DNA from: Plasmodiophora brassicae
Taxonomy: Eukaryota; Endomyxa: Phytomyxea; Phytomyxea; Plasmodiophorida
Direction: 5' to 3'
DNA: 64,000 bases
Assembly (NCBI GenBank): GCA_036867785.1
Contig: CP145418.1
Coordinates: 248,001-312,000, forward strand
Shown here: one piece after another, positions 9,662 through 19,802 of the stretch
How the letters are laid out: each line of letters begins with the position of its first letter
Numbering within the stretch: the first letter of the stretch is position 1
Program-made: the position numbers and the translations under genes
The notes under the pieces: model-generated
Seen by the model: the letters and a program-made list of their open reading frames with translations, nothing else
Databases searched by the model: none
What the model was told of the DNA's origin: nothing

Positions 9662-10267
9662 CGATGTCCGCAAGTCGATGTGCGATAGCCGATAAGGCGG
9701 TAATGATGTGCGCCCGGGGACCGCGCACAGGCGGCGCCCAATTTGGACCGCCCCGCTCTCATCGACTGATCGGATCGTGTCCGCCAGACCAAATACATGC
9801 GCCAAAGGTACTGTCCGCAGACCACGGTTCAGGCGCCGCACCCAACCGCTCAGCGACATGTGCTGCTCGAAGAGAAACGGCGGGAGGTGCATTATCAGAA
9901 AGAAGTGGTTGAAGCAGCTAACGGGCATAACCTCGCAGAGGCATCGACCGGCATGTGGCGTTCACGCGGCCGCCAGCGTCGTCGGGTCGTCTGTCGTGCC
10001 GACGACGCAGCCTGGACCGTGTCGGACCCCCCTCCCCCCTCCATCCCGCACATTCTGCGTGTAACGTTAATCCCTAAAGGTATCGGACGCCCTTCTGAAC
10101 TCAGCATGCCGTCTGGTTGTCGCCATAAGTCGGTCGGGATGGGCGGCGGGACGTCGATCGGCGACAACGAGCGCCAGGACAGACTGAGGTAGACTGCGCG
10201 TTTTCCGCGTGTCTGTCGGGCACGCGCGCGGACTGTTTCTCTTCCTGTCAGCGGTGCCGTGTCGACG
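9662..10267. other. Intergenic, divergent promoter region
   Basis: About 600 bp between two divergently transcribed genes. Frames here have no family resemblance. A GC-rich block with the C-rich run cccccctccc near 10028 is the only visible peculiarity. Confidence 0.5.
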
Positions 10268-10864
10268 ATGGGGCGACCGCGCTTCTCCCGGGCCTGGATT
10301 GACCGTCTGCGTGCCCTCGACGGTGTCGTATACGTCAAGAAGCTACGTGGCGAGGACCTCACGGACGTGCGATTCTCTTCGATTACCAGCGACGGATATC
10401 GCGCCTATGTCGATAAAGTTGCCGAAATACCGGGTGATCCGACGCTCGATCCGCTCGTTGCGCCGCAAGCCGTATTCCTCCAGGGCGTTCCGATGGCTGC
10501 ACAGGCGGCGCGGATGCACGAAGCCTCCCAGATCATTGACGAAGCCCGTTTTTGGAGAGTTGATCACATTCAAGGCGGTGTGTTGCATTCGCGTACTTTG
10601 ACGCATGCGCAGCATTTTCAATGTTGAGTGATTTTCAACATAGGTGTGCCTCCGATTCCACTTCCAGTCAGGTCAGGAATCCCCCAGGGATCAGGCTTCC
10701 ATGTCCACCACGCCTCTGTCGCTGTTTCAGCCCTGAATCATGCGATTTGCAACCCAGGACCAGCTACGCCGGTTCTGTTGGCGCTCGCACAAGGCGACTA
10801 TATTTGCAGTCTGCTGCATGCATGGTCGAACGTCGTGTTCTCTTTCCCGCTGCACCGTCAGTGA
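10268..10864 (+). CDS. Hypothetical protein, 2 exons
   Basis: Exons 10268-10577 and 10644-10864, with a GTGTGT..AACATAG intron of 66 nt, give 176 residues from the ATG of MGRPRFSRAWIDRLRALDGV. The N-terminal half is mixed alpha/beta-like and charged. The second exon is rich in Pro, Gly and hydrophobic residues (VPPIPLPVRSGIPQGSG). I recognise no family. The join is supported by phase and by the loss of a stop, not by alignment. Confidence 0.5.
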
Positions 10865-10938
10865 TGCGTGTCTGCCTAGTCTGCCATCAGTCCATGTGAA
10901 CATCGCCAGTATCTTAACATCTAACAGGATATTCCGTT

Positions 10939-11269
10939 TTATGACTGGGTTGAGCCCAGGAACTCGATGATTGGCCAGCGGTGGATGCGGTCATACTTGG
11001 CCGCCATGGTGGCGTGCTCGTCTGCATATGCCGTTGGAACGTTGATGGAATCCGCAACAGCGGCGCTCCTGTAATTAGGGCTCTGAAGTCCTCCGGCGTC
11101 TGGGTCTCGATTCCAATGATCAACAATCGCATACATGCACGTGACCAGCCCGCATATTGTGTACTGAAAACGAAACTAGGCAAACCCGGTATGGTCGGGG
11201 CACAACAACAGGACTGCAATATCGGCGAGCGCCTCGCAGGGCGCTGCGCTCCGTCACGCTGTTCTGCAT
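10939..11269 (-). CDS. Hypothetical small protein, 2 exons (tentative)
   Basis: The last exon reads YTICGLVTCMYAIVDHWNRD, then GGLQSPNYRSAAVADSINVP and ends IIEFLGSTQS, which looks protein-like. It is preceded by a strong acceptor (TTTCGTTTTCAG). A short upstream exon starting MQNSVTERSALRGARRYCSP can be joined through an intron of about 46 nt. No family is recognised, and the gene could instead be the tail of something longer. Confidence 0.35.
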
Positions 11270-11302
11270 CTTCAGGAGCATTCAGGGACCATCGCCGTAG
11301 TG

Positions 11303-12269
11303 TCACGTCTCCGTCGCCCAGGCCGGGCGCCCGTCGTGTGTGTACAGGACCAGGTTGCCGTCGCCCTGCATGACGAGGACGGCCGGCAGCTGCGCGTTGG
11401 CCGGGCCGTTCCACGACCAGACGGTCTGGCCGGCGCCCGTCACGACAGCCATGTTCGAGTTCGTGATCACGAAACGGCAGTCGGTGCCCAGGTTGGCCGT
11501 GTTCGACGCCCAGAACGCGTAGTCGCGCCCGCCGAGCTTGCCGACCTCGACCAGGTTGCAATCGGGCTGAATGACCAACCTGTGCAGGACGTCAGCGGCG
11601 CCGCCAGACGACCAGCTGTCGCCCAGGCAGATCGTCGAGCTTCGCCGCCTGCGGGACCGGACGACCCAGAAGACAGAGGACCACCCACTTGTAGTGCTGC
11701 GTGCCATGGTTGACCAGGTTGATGATGTACTGGCCGGGCAGAAGCATCTGGACGGTCTGGACCCGGTCCGTCCCAGGGGCGCGCACGAAAGCGGGAGCCG
11801 GCGCTGCCGTCGCTGGGGGCGCCTAGGTCGACGCGTCGTTGCAGACGCCGACCGCCGCGTACGACTGCCCTTCGTGGCACTGGTCGTCGTACAGGCAGCG
11901 GTTGCAGCCCGACCTTGGGTCGGCACGCACGTGTTCGTCGTCGTCGCGCCGGCGAAGTTGGCGATGACGTAGGCGCGGACGGCCTCGAGCGCGTTCAGGC
12001 TGTTGTGCAGCGCCTCGATCTGGGCGTTGTACGCGTTCTGGCGCGCGCTGATCCCCTCCTTGACGTTGGCGATGTACTGGTTCTGGTTGGCCAGGTCGAC
12101 GTGGACCGCCTCGAGCCGCGTCTGGAGCTGGGCGAGCTGCGCCTGCAGGTTGCGTAGGTCGACGTTGTCCTGGTCCAGCTTCTTCTGCAGAGCGGCCACG
12201 TTCGTCCCGAACTGCGCCAGGACGACGTCGCCGGCCGCCTGGTCCAGCTCGGCGCAGTGGCGCGGGCAT
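11303..12269 (-). CDS. Coiled-coil protein with C-terminal bulb-type lectin domain (gene model unresolved)
   Basis: The 5' part encodes a coiled coil (LQKKLDQDNVDLRNLQAQLA onward, about 90 residues). A cysteine-rich stretch in another frame (CNRCLYDDQCHEGQSYAAVG) follows. The 3' part encodes a bulb-type (mannose-binding) lectin domain: TICLGDSWSSGG, HRLVIQPDCNLVEV, FWASNTANLG and VLVMQGDGNLVLYT. The lectin domain starts in one frame (VQTVQMLLPGQYIINLV) and continues in another through a possible 40-nt intron. Between coiled coil and lectin, either a 104-nt intron or a frame change is required, and an in-frame TAG follows the cysteine-rich stretch. This may be a functional gene with introns I cannot place or a recently damaged one. 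The true start is not identified. Confidence 0.55.
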
Positions 12270-12413
12270 CTGGCTCGATGTAATCAGGGACGTAATGTCT
12301 GCTTCCAGTGGACTGATTCCGAGGTGAACGAAATATCCCACAGTGCCAATGGCTTTAATTTGTATCCTCTCAAGAGTATCCATTCGATGAGTGGGTTTTC
12401 CAGTCATCTATAG

Positions 12414-12803
12414 GCGACCAGCGTGCCTTCCGACGACGCCTGCATGGTACCGACATTGGAACATGGTTCGCCTTTCTTGATGATAACATGCCTGCGTCCC
12501 GTGTAATTGCATTGTGTACGTATCTGCAGAAAGAGAACTATGGCCACCTCTGTATACGACTCCTTGCTGTATGATAATGGGAAGTGATCGAGACGGTCCC
12601 AGTTGACACGCGCACTAACGTTTCATCGTCAATCTGGACCCTGACGAACTCCAGTGACTCGCAGAGTTTTTGAAGTATGGTAGTGAACAGTGTCTGCGCT
12701 CACAGTGGTAACACCAGAAACCTGTCCGAGACACTGCAATACGCGCTACAGCGGTTGCAAACCACATGGGGCAAACGCCGGAGTCGAAAACAAAACGGTC
12801 ATC
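12414..12803. other. Intergenic, nothing recognised
   Basis: About 390 bp between the lectin gene and the first tRNA. It is AT-richer than the surroundings and shows no coding signal. Confidence 0.4.
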
Positions 12804-12876
12804 TGCCACCTGTGGGATTCGAACACACGATCTTTCCCTTACTAAGGGAACGCCTTACCAACTTGGCCAAGGCGGC
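12804..12876 (-). tRNA. tRNA-Thr(AGT), copy 1
   Basis: 73 nt without intron. Acceptor GCCGCCT/AGGTGGC with one G-T pair, D stem GCC/GGC, anticodon stem TTCCC/GGGAA around the loop TTAGTAA (anticodon AGT) and T arm TGTGTTCGAATCCCACA. It has discriminator A and no encoded CCA. Confidence 0.93.
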
Positions 12877-13070
12877 TGACGGTTTGGATCGAATCAAACC
12901 TGTCAAGACACGCAGTTCGCATGGCCAAAATCGCAACGGAAACGCAGAAACGTTTGGGCACCAGCGAATGGGGCTCCTCTCTGTGAACATGGGGCCATGG
13001 ACGCATGGTCATGATGTGGATACTGGAAAATGCGGCAGAGCACGCCGGAGGCGAAAACAAAATGATCATC

Positions 13071-13143
13071 TGCCACCTGTGGGATTCGAACACACGATCT
13101 TTCCCTTACTAAGGGAACGCCTTACCAACTTGGCCAAGGCGGC
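13071..13143 (-). tRNA. tRNA-Thr(AGT), copy 2
   Basis: Identical to copy 1 across all 73 nt. The sequence on the 3' side of the gene (cgccggagGcgaaaacaaaa) also matches copy 1, so the duplication includes flank. Confidence 0.93.
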
Positions 13144-13319
13144 TGACGGTTCTGGCGTCGCCTGCAGTTCAACCGGTTTGATACGATGTAACACGGAGAG
13201 GCAGCAAGAGGGCTGGCCCAAACAAGCGGAGCGCGACCTGTGTGGTTTCTGCCCTCCAAAGTTCGAGCAACAGGCAGCAAGAGCGCAAAAGTTTGCATGA
13301 GAGTGCAAAAAAAAACATG

Positions 13320-13392
13320 TGCCACCTGTGGGACTCGAACACACGATCTTTCCCTTACTAAGGGAACGCCTTACCAACTTGGCCAAGGCGGC
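13320..13392 (-). tRNA. tRNA-Thr(AGT), copy 3
   Basis: Same as copies 1 and 2 except one base in the T arm (TTCGAGTCCC for TTCGAATCCC). The 3' flank contains a run of nine A on the plus strand and differs from the other copies. Confidence 0.92.
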
Positions 13393-13993
13393 AGCTGCCT
13401 GGTTCTGATCAGATCAGCCCACCATTTTGACTTGTATGATTTCGCACTCAAAATGGCCCTCTGTGAAACCGCTACGAATTGACTGTCTGAACGCAGACAG
13501 TGCGCAACGTGGGTTATCACCTCGCCACATATTCGTGGAATGCCCAAGGTCAAGGTTAACCACTAATTAATGACTAATGAGCCGCATGGCAGCAGTCCCA
13601 GGATACGATACCCGTAGGGTTACCAAACGTCCAACCCGACTCCTGTCGCCCTCGAGTAGGTTCTTTTAGTCGCTTAGGCATGCAATAAAATCCGTTATCC
13701 CGAGGGGGCTGATGTATGCAGATCTGGCAGTATGAACGGCGCCGTCCGAACCCGCGCTCTTTGCCGTGGTGTTTGATATCTGCATATCTGCAGGAATACA
13801 TCATATTCCCGTCACACGCGTGGTGCTGGTGATTCGCGAATTGTCTTGCTGGAAGCAACCTGCTGCAAGTGTTGCAGACGGTTTGTGACTGATCTCAGCG
13901 CCACCCCGGTGCGCCGGGACGCAACTCCTTCGGGCGGATCAAACGTGCGATCCGCATCGGTCGAAAATTGCCGAACCGAGCTGCCCTTGGCCA
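13393..13993. other. Intergenic, nothing recognised
   Basis: About 600 bp between the tRNA cluster and the RING-H2 gene. Short frames only, none with family resemblance. Confidence 0.4.
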
Positions 13994-15419
13994 ATGATCG
14001 TCGCACAACTAGTGCACCTGGTGCTTTTGACAGTTGCCAGCGCACAACCCCTAGCCTCAGTGTTCTCTGCATCGGGGTCATCCGGACCCGTTATATTCGA
14101 AGGCGCTGCGGGGGCTCTCCCCATCAGTATCCCGTTCTCACTGGACTGGCGCAACGCCTTCGCCTTCATCGTTATCAACGATACGCGTCCGGCTGCCATC
14201 GTCAACATTGGCGATGGATCCGTCGCGCTCCCCTTATCCACGTCCAGGAGCACACAGTTCTTCCTGTCCACCAACCCGGAGTACGATGGGCGCCCGGTCG
14301 ACGCTGCATGCAATCAAACCGGAATGGGCCCCTGCAAGATGGCAATAGCTATCAGAGGGCCTGCCGTCGGCTCTATACCCATTGTAGTTAGAGCGCTACA
14401 GGGCACGCTCCTGCAGCCTGGCCATGATACCCCGGGTCAGCTGTCTACCGGCGGCGCCGCCATGGCATTCGGATTGCGGTTTCAGCAGAATTGGTTGCCG
14501 GCGCTGGTCACACTGCAACCGGTGAGAGAAACGTCATTGTCTCGGCAGCTGCGTCCCTAATGCAATGTCAGGCTGGCGGCGCTGATGTTGACCTCGTCGT
14601 GTGCAGTTTCGACGGCCAGATGGACGGCGTCTTCGACCGAAAGTTCCCGCTCCCGGGGAACGAAAATCAGGCCCCGCCAGGCAGTGCCCAGCGCGTCCTC
14701 GTGCAGAGCCTAGCGAGTTCCTTCATCCGGTTCGATGTTCCCTTGCATAGCAATGGCAGATCCGATTTCCTGCTCCGCTTCGACAGCAACTGTCGGTACC
14801 CACGTGTGGTCGCCCTTAGACCGTCCTGATCCGTCGTGCGCACAGATGACTCGTTCGACGTGTACCAGTTATCTCTTGCCGGGACGATTGGCGCCGCAAT
14901 CCTGCTTGCACTTTGTATGATCGCCGCGCTCTGCGTTATTCTGGCGGTAAGGCCTCGGGCGTTTGCCAGCTGATGCTGCTTCTGATCTTGTCGTCAGAGA
15001 CGGAACCATGGCGTCATGATCGAGATGTACGCGTCGCCAGTCATTCAGGGCTTGTCGCCCGACGACATCGATGCGAACACGCAGAAGAAGAAGGCTGGTG
15101 ACCTTCGGTTGGAACCAGCTGATTCGCAGTACGTCGCGCGCAAATGAACGCATGGCCCGAACCGCCCTGATATCAGGCCTTTCAGGTGCGTGGTCTGCCT
15201 TGACGACTATAGTTCGAGCGATGACCTGCTCGTGCTCCCTTGCGGTCATCATTTCCACAACAACTGCATCAGGACGTGGTTCACCAACCACGAACAGTGC
15301 CCGTAGGCGACCCTCTCCTGCCGGATTTGCTTATCGACTGACACTGCGCCAGACTGTGCAACCGGAGGGTCAACCAGGCATCATCGCCATCGGTCGCTGT
15401 CCCGATCGTCCGGCAATGA
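13994..15419 (+). CDS. Single-pass membrane RING-H2 E3 ligase, 6 exons
   Basis: Exons 13994-14435, 14486-14791, 14846-14946, 14998-15128, 15186-15302 and 15353-15419 (introns 50-57 nt) give 387 residues. A signal peptide (MIVAQLVHLVLLTVASAQ) is followed by about 230 luminal residues with scattered cysteines (AACNQTGMGPCKM, MQCQAGG). A transmembrane segment (LAGTIGAAILLALCMIAALC) leads to a short cytosolic linker. A RING-H2 finger then appears only after splicing: CVVCLDDYSSSDD, LPCGHHFHNNCIRTWF, CPLCNRRV. The layout resembles PA-TM-RING ligases that ubiquitinate membrane cargo in the endolysosomal system. I could not recognise a convincing PA domain in the luminal part. Confidence 0.82.
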
Positions 15420-15468
15420 AATATACCCTAGCCAACCTGTCGAATCGTTCGCCGTTGCGCTGTATTAC

Positions 15469-17239
15469 TCATAGACGCCAGGCGGCGGCCATCGACGCGA
15501 AACGCTGATGGACCGTATTGTTGTGCTCCCTGTTGTTGAACAACGACCGGTATACGCTGACGACCTTCTTGATGGCCGTCCCTCGTCGCCCCACTGCATA
15601 CCCTTTCGGGCGCCCTGTCGCCGGCGGAGTCGGGCAGAACTCCATCGGTACGACAGTACGTGCACTTTTCGGTACCGCTGCCGTCCCTGAGATCGCCATC
15701 GGTAATCGCGCCGTTCGGGCTCCAGTTCCTCTTCCATGTTGGGACGCTCTTGGACGCGCGTAGATCTTGGCAACCGGCGACGTTGGAGACAACCCTTCCG
15801 TACGAGTCGTGGTGCGCCTCGCTGTTGACGGCGGGACCGGCGTGCGACGTGCGCTCGCCTTCATCGGCGTCATCACGAACTCCGTCACCGTGCGGTCGAC
15901 GCTCGTCAGCGGCAGCACCGGGACCTTCCTCGACGAGACAGGATCCGGCAGTGCCGGCGCCGGCGACACGCCGTTTCCTAGCAGCATGTCGCGATCCAGG
16001 ACGCCGACCGGCACACGTCGCCTGGAGGAGGTGGGCCGACGGGACGTGATAGCGCCGGACGGTTGCGGCGGAGGTGCGGGGATGAACTGTCGCTGCGTCA
16101 CCGAGCCGGGCCGAGGCGCGCCACGCAGTGCGGGTTGCAGCCCGAGCCGGTACCGATACAGCAGCAGCTGGTACGTGCCGTGGTTGTGGTCGTGGCGCTG
16201 GTGCAGCACGCTGTCGACGACGGCGTTGATGTCGTAGCGCATCTCGCGCATCTCGCTGATCACGTCGTCGCACAGCGGGTCGTCGGCGCAGCCGTGCTTG
16301 CCGGGCGCGATCGTCCGACCCGGGTCCGTGTCGCACGACACCTGTGCGTACCTGGTGGATGTCAGCCCAATGTTCCCTTTGAACGACGACGCCGGTCAGG
16401 TAGTACCAAGGGTGCAGGCGGATCTCTTCGACGGTGAGGCGCCGATCAGGGTCCGTGTTCAGGATGCGGCTGATCAGATCGCGGACGGCAGGGGATATGA
16501 AGTCGGGACATTCGTACTGCCCGCGGCAGATCTTCTTGTACAGGGCCGATGTGTTCGGGTCCTCGAACGGGAGGTACCCGCAGACGAGGGCATACAGGAT
16601 GACGCCCGTCGACCAGATATCGCTTTGGCTGCCGCGATAGGGCTTGCCCTGGATCATTTCGGGTGGCGCATAGCACGGCGACCCGCATGCGGTGGAGAGT
16701 AGGCCGCTGCTGGAATTCTGGATGTTGCCCAGGCCGAAGTCGACGATCTTGACGTTGGACTGGGCGTCGAGGAGCAGGTTCTCCGGCTTCAGGTCGCGGT
16801 GGATGACGTTGGAGTTGTGGCAGTACTCCATGCCGTTGATGATCTGGTGGAAGAAGACGGCGGCGGCCTCCTCGTCGACCCGGTTGTGCTTGACGATGAA
16901 GTCGAACAGTTCGCCGCCGGACGCGTACTCCATGATCAGGAACACGAAGCGCTTCGTGTCGATGACCTCGTACAGGTTGATGATGTTCGGGTGCTTCAGA
17001 TGCTTCAGGATGTGTATCTCGCGGGACACCCGCTCGACATCGTCGACGTCGACGATCCTGCTCTTCTCCAGGATCTTGATGGCGACCTTGACCCGTGTCA
17101 GGCGGTGCACGCCCTTCTTCACCTTGCCAAACGTCCCTTCCCCGATCGTCTTTCCGATTAGGTAATATTGGCTGATCGCTTTGTACTGCGAGTAAAGCCC
17201 ACGTTGTCGCAGGAGGGACGACGGCGGCGGGTCGTGCAT
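15469..17239 (-). CDS. SNF1/AMPK catalytic alpha subunit-like kinase
   Basis: Exons 16391-17239 and 15469-16341 (intron 49 nt) give 573 residues. The kinase domain, residues about 25-280, has GEGTFGKVKKG, VAIKILEK, HRDLKPENLLL, VDFGLGN and the activation loop STACGSPCYAPPEM with the Thr phosphorylated by upstream kinases; the usual AAPE reads APPE. After the intron an UBA-like autoinhibitory helix bundle follows (DDVISEMREMRYDINAVVDS, then HNHGTYQLLLYRYR). The tail is Arg/Pro/Ser/Thr-rich and basic. I do not see a clear KA1/beta-binding domain, so assignment to SNF1 rather than a related CAMK-like kinase rests on the kinase core and the UBA. It converges on the RING-H2 gene with 49 bp between stops. 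Confidence 0.88.
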
Positions 17240-17450
17240 CGTCCTCGTCGATGGCGTTTCAATTTAGCATGCGTCTGGGAGACGACGAGCGCGTGACGTG
17301 GTGCCCAGCCAGTCGCTTCGACGCGACAAGGCTCTTCGCTACAGATTTGTCGTTAAGGTCGATCCGGACACCTACCCCATGCGATCGATCGTGTCACATT
17401 TACGCCTAGCGATCAATCCCTAATCAAACGGGCAACACAATAATGTATAT

Positions 17451-17859
17451 TCACTCTACGTCCATTTGATCCATTCGGGACTGCTGATCTTCGGCGCCGT
17501 TCCGTCGTTTCATCTCCTGAAACATTTGCTGACGCGCTAACCTCTCCAGCAAACTATGCGCAAGAACGCGTTAGAACGGGCATCAGCACGTACGCCATGA
17601 AGCCATACCTGGAAGAGGATAATAACGTGTCGATACCGGGGGCGTCCTCGGGCGCCATGCGTCGGGGCGGCGGCTGGGGCGGTAGACGGTATTCGACGGG
17701 CGGCGGTACGAACACGGGCTCCTGGATCGCCAGTTTCCGCACCGACTGCTCGAGCTGGACCAGGTTCGCGGGTGCTGCCGCACGCTGCTGCCGATGGGCC
17801 GGGTCCATCGCAGGCCAGCCGCCGTCCGCACGCGCCGATGTCACCGGATCGACGATCAT
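17451..17859 (-). CDS. Small hypothetical protein, 2 exons
   Basis: Exons 17609-17859 and 17451-17553 (GTATGG..GCATAG, 55 nt) give 117 residues from MIVDPVTSARADGG. A helical segment (LVQLEQSVRKLAIQE) and a Pro-rich part (PPPVEYRLPPQPPPRR) are followed in exon 2 by an amphipathic helix (LLERLARQQMFQEMKRRNG). Joining removes a premature stop and keeps composition consistent. Family unknown. An additional upstream exon is possible. Confidence 0.55.
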
Positions 17860-17995
17860 CTCGACATTCGAGCTACAACAGCTGTCCTCCACAGTCCACT
17901 GGCGCTGTCGCCCAAACTGCGTCGGAATATTCCGCAGAACTCCGGGCCCATGTTCCAACAACGAATGTTTTCTCGGCGACACAACACCGAATAGG

Positions 17996-19408
17996 TCATA
18001 CGACTTTGTTTAGCGATTGGGCGATCTCGGAGATGACGGGTCGGATGGGAACCTGATGGTAGCCATCGCGGTCGGAAGGTTGGACGGGGACGGCGACGTA
18101 CCGGCAGCCGATGAAGCGGGAGATGAACTGGAAGTGCTGGCGGCCGGCGTATTCCGGCGGCATCAGCTCGATCAGGGCGGCACCGCCCCTGGCGAACAGG
18201 ATGTGAGTCAGGCCGGCGCCGTGCACGCCGACGACGACCGTGGCGCGGTGCACAGCGACGACTTGTTCAGAGACGTCCATCTCCTCGAATGCGACTTTCT
18301 CCACGTCCACATCGGGGAACGCTTGTTGTGCGGCACCCACGAGCTCGTCCTCGTTGCGAATCTTTCGCTCTGCCTTCCGCGCACCTATCCGTGGATGTGC
18401 CAGGTAGTCTCGTCGAACGACAAAGAGGATCACGGGACGCTTGGGAACAACAGCAGCAGGTGGCCCTCCCACGTGCTCCATGAAATAGTTCGCGAAATGA
18501 ACGAGAGCAGGATGTCGACTGCACTGTGAGCCGACCTGCATGGTACCGAGGGACAGAGCGCTTGTGTACCCAACTGGCACGAAGACAGCATGACGGAAGC
18601 GGACCCGCTGTGGCAGCGACGAGATGTAGACAGGTTCGACGCCGAACAAAGCGCCCCAGACTTTGTCGAGAGCACCGCTGCTGTGCCCGTCAACGAACAC
18701 GATTCGAAGAGGCCCGTCTCGCTTTGCGTCACCGATTGCCATCATCCAGGCCTGGAACGTGTTGTACCAGTCCGTCATCGTATGGTACAGGTTCGCGTAT
18801 TCGTACCGAGTCACGAGCAGTGTGATCCCGTCAAGAACGTCATCGCTGGCGCCGTTTGCTATGCTGCTCAACATCAACGCCAGATGATGGGGGAAAGTGT
18901 TGCCGTCGAATCGTTCCGCTGGACAGGACCCGGCATCAGATAACGCTAGAGCGCCTTTGCGGTAGACCGGGAATTCCTCTGCTTCATCGCGCCCGGCGAC
19001 CTCCTCAATGGGTTCACCACCCGCCGACACCGAAATAAATGATCGATCGATGACCAGGTCGTCGGCAACGCAGAGCGTCGCCAATGACGTCGGATTCCTC
19101 GAGCAGCGTAATGCCGGCGAGCATTCGGCGACGGCATCGCTAAACCCATTGGCGAACAGCCTTCCACAGGTCGATGTCTGCGGCTCTGTCCATACGGAGA
19201 CATCGAATGAAAGACGGCGTTGAGGAACTGAACGCGAAGGCGCATCCGTCGCAAGAACGTCGTCGGCTTGCGGTTTGGGAGAGAAGGTGCCCTCCAGCGC
19301 ATACATGATGAAGTACGCCTGGATGAGCACGGTCGCGCCGAAGCCGATCGTCAGCCCGACCACGACACATCGGCGGGTTCGTACATCGCCCTGATGTTGC
19401 AATCGCAT
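17996..19408 (-). CDS. GT61 (DUF563) family glycosyltransferase, type II membrane
   Basis: A single exon, 470 residues from MRLQHQGDVRTRR. One transmembrane segment (CVVVGLTIGFGATVLIQAYF) follows a short basic cytosolic tail, the usual Golgi type II topology. The catalytic region has EYANLYHTMTDWYNTFQAW and the C-terminal hallmark VVGVHGAGLTHILFARGG with IELMPPEY, both typical of GT61 (plant beta-1,2-xylosyltransferase and animal EOGT relatives). Sugar donor and acceptor cannot be read from sequence. The frame remains open upstream without similarity, so the ATG just before the anchor was chosen. Confidence 0.85.
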   Translation of the reverse strand: MRLQHQGDVRTRRCVVVGLTIGFGATVLIQAYFIMYALEGTFSPKPQADDVLATDAPSRSVPQRRLSFDVSVWTEPQTSTCGRLFANGFSDAVAECSPALRCSRNPTSLATLCVADDLVIDRSFISVSAGGEPIEEVAGRDEAEEFPVYRKGALALSDAGSCPAERFDGNTFPHHLALMLSSIANGASDDVLDGITLLVTRYEYANLYHTMTDWYNTFQAWMMAIGDAKRDGPLRIVFVDGHSSGALDKVWGALFGVEPVYISSLPQRVRFRHAVFVPVGYTSALSLGTMQVGSQCSRHPALVHFANYFMEHVGGPPAAVVPKRPVILFVVRRDYLAHPRIGARKAERKIRNEDELVGAAQQAFPDVDVEKVAFEEMDVSEQVVAVHRATVVVGVHGAGLTHILFARGGAALIELMPPEYAGRQHFQFISRFIGCRYVAVPVQPSDRDGYHQVPIRPVISEIAQSLNKVV

Positions 19409-19802
19409 TGCTGATCCGGGTCGAGGCTTCGCGCCAAGCGGTTGCCGCGCACCTTTGCGCGCATGCGGCCATGCGCCGCCGTTTTTTGTAATACGTGGGT
19501 GCTCTTCCAGCCTGGCCGAAGCGAACAGCTCAGGGTACGTGCTGAACTGCTGGCCGTTAGTCGCAGCAGGCACTACAGCTTTGGCAGGCCTGTCGTCAAA
19601 GAACGTGACGGGGCATCTGGTACCTGGCAACCGCCATCGGGGAGGGGCCATGCCCACTGGACAGGCGGTCGCAGGACGTGTTGCCTGGTCAATGGTCAGT
19701 GTCCACCCAAAAGGCGGCAGAAAAATGGCGGGCGTTTTGAGGCGTTTTTGAAGTTTGCGTCGCCCCCTGCGGGTCACCTGCAGGCAGGCCTTGGATGCCC
19801 GC
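19409..19802. other. Divergent intergenic region GT61 / Polo kinase
   Basis: About 390 bp of shared upstream sequence between divergent starts. No RNA gene or recognisable element beyond short GC-rich runs. Confidence 0.4.

Noticed and set aside
12804-13392. Evenly spaced near-identical repeats resembling a CRISPR array
   Set aside because: The repeats fold as tRNA-Thr, the spacing is irregular, and the genome is eukaryotic.
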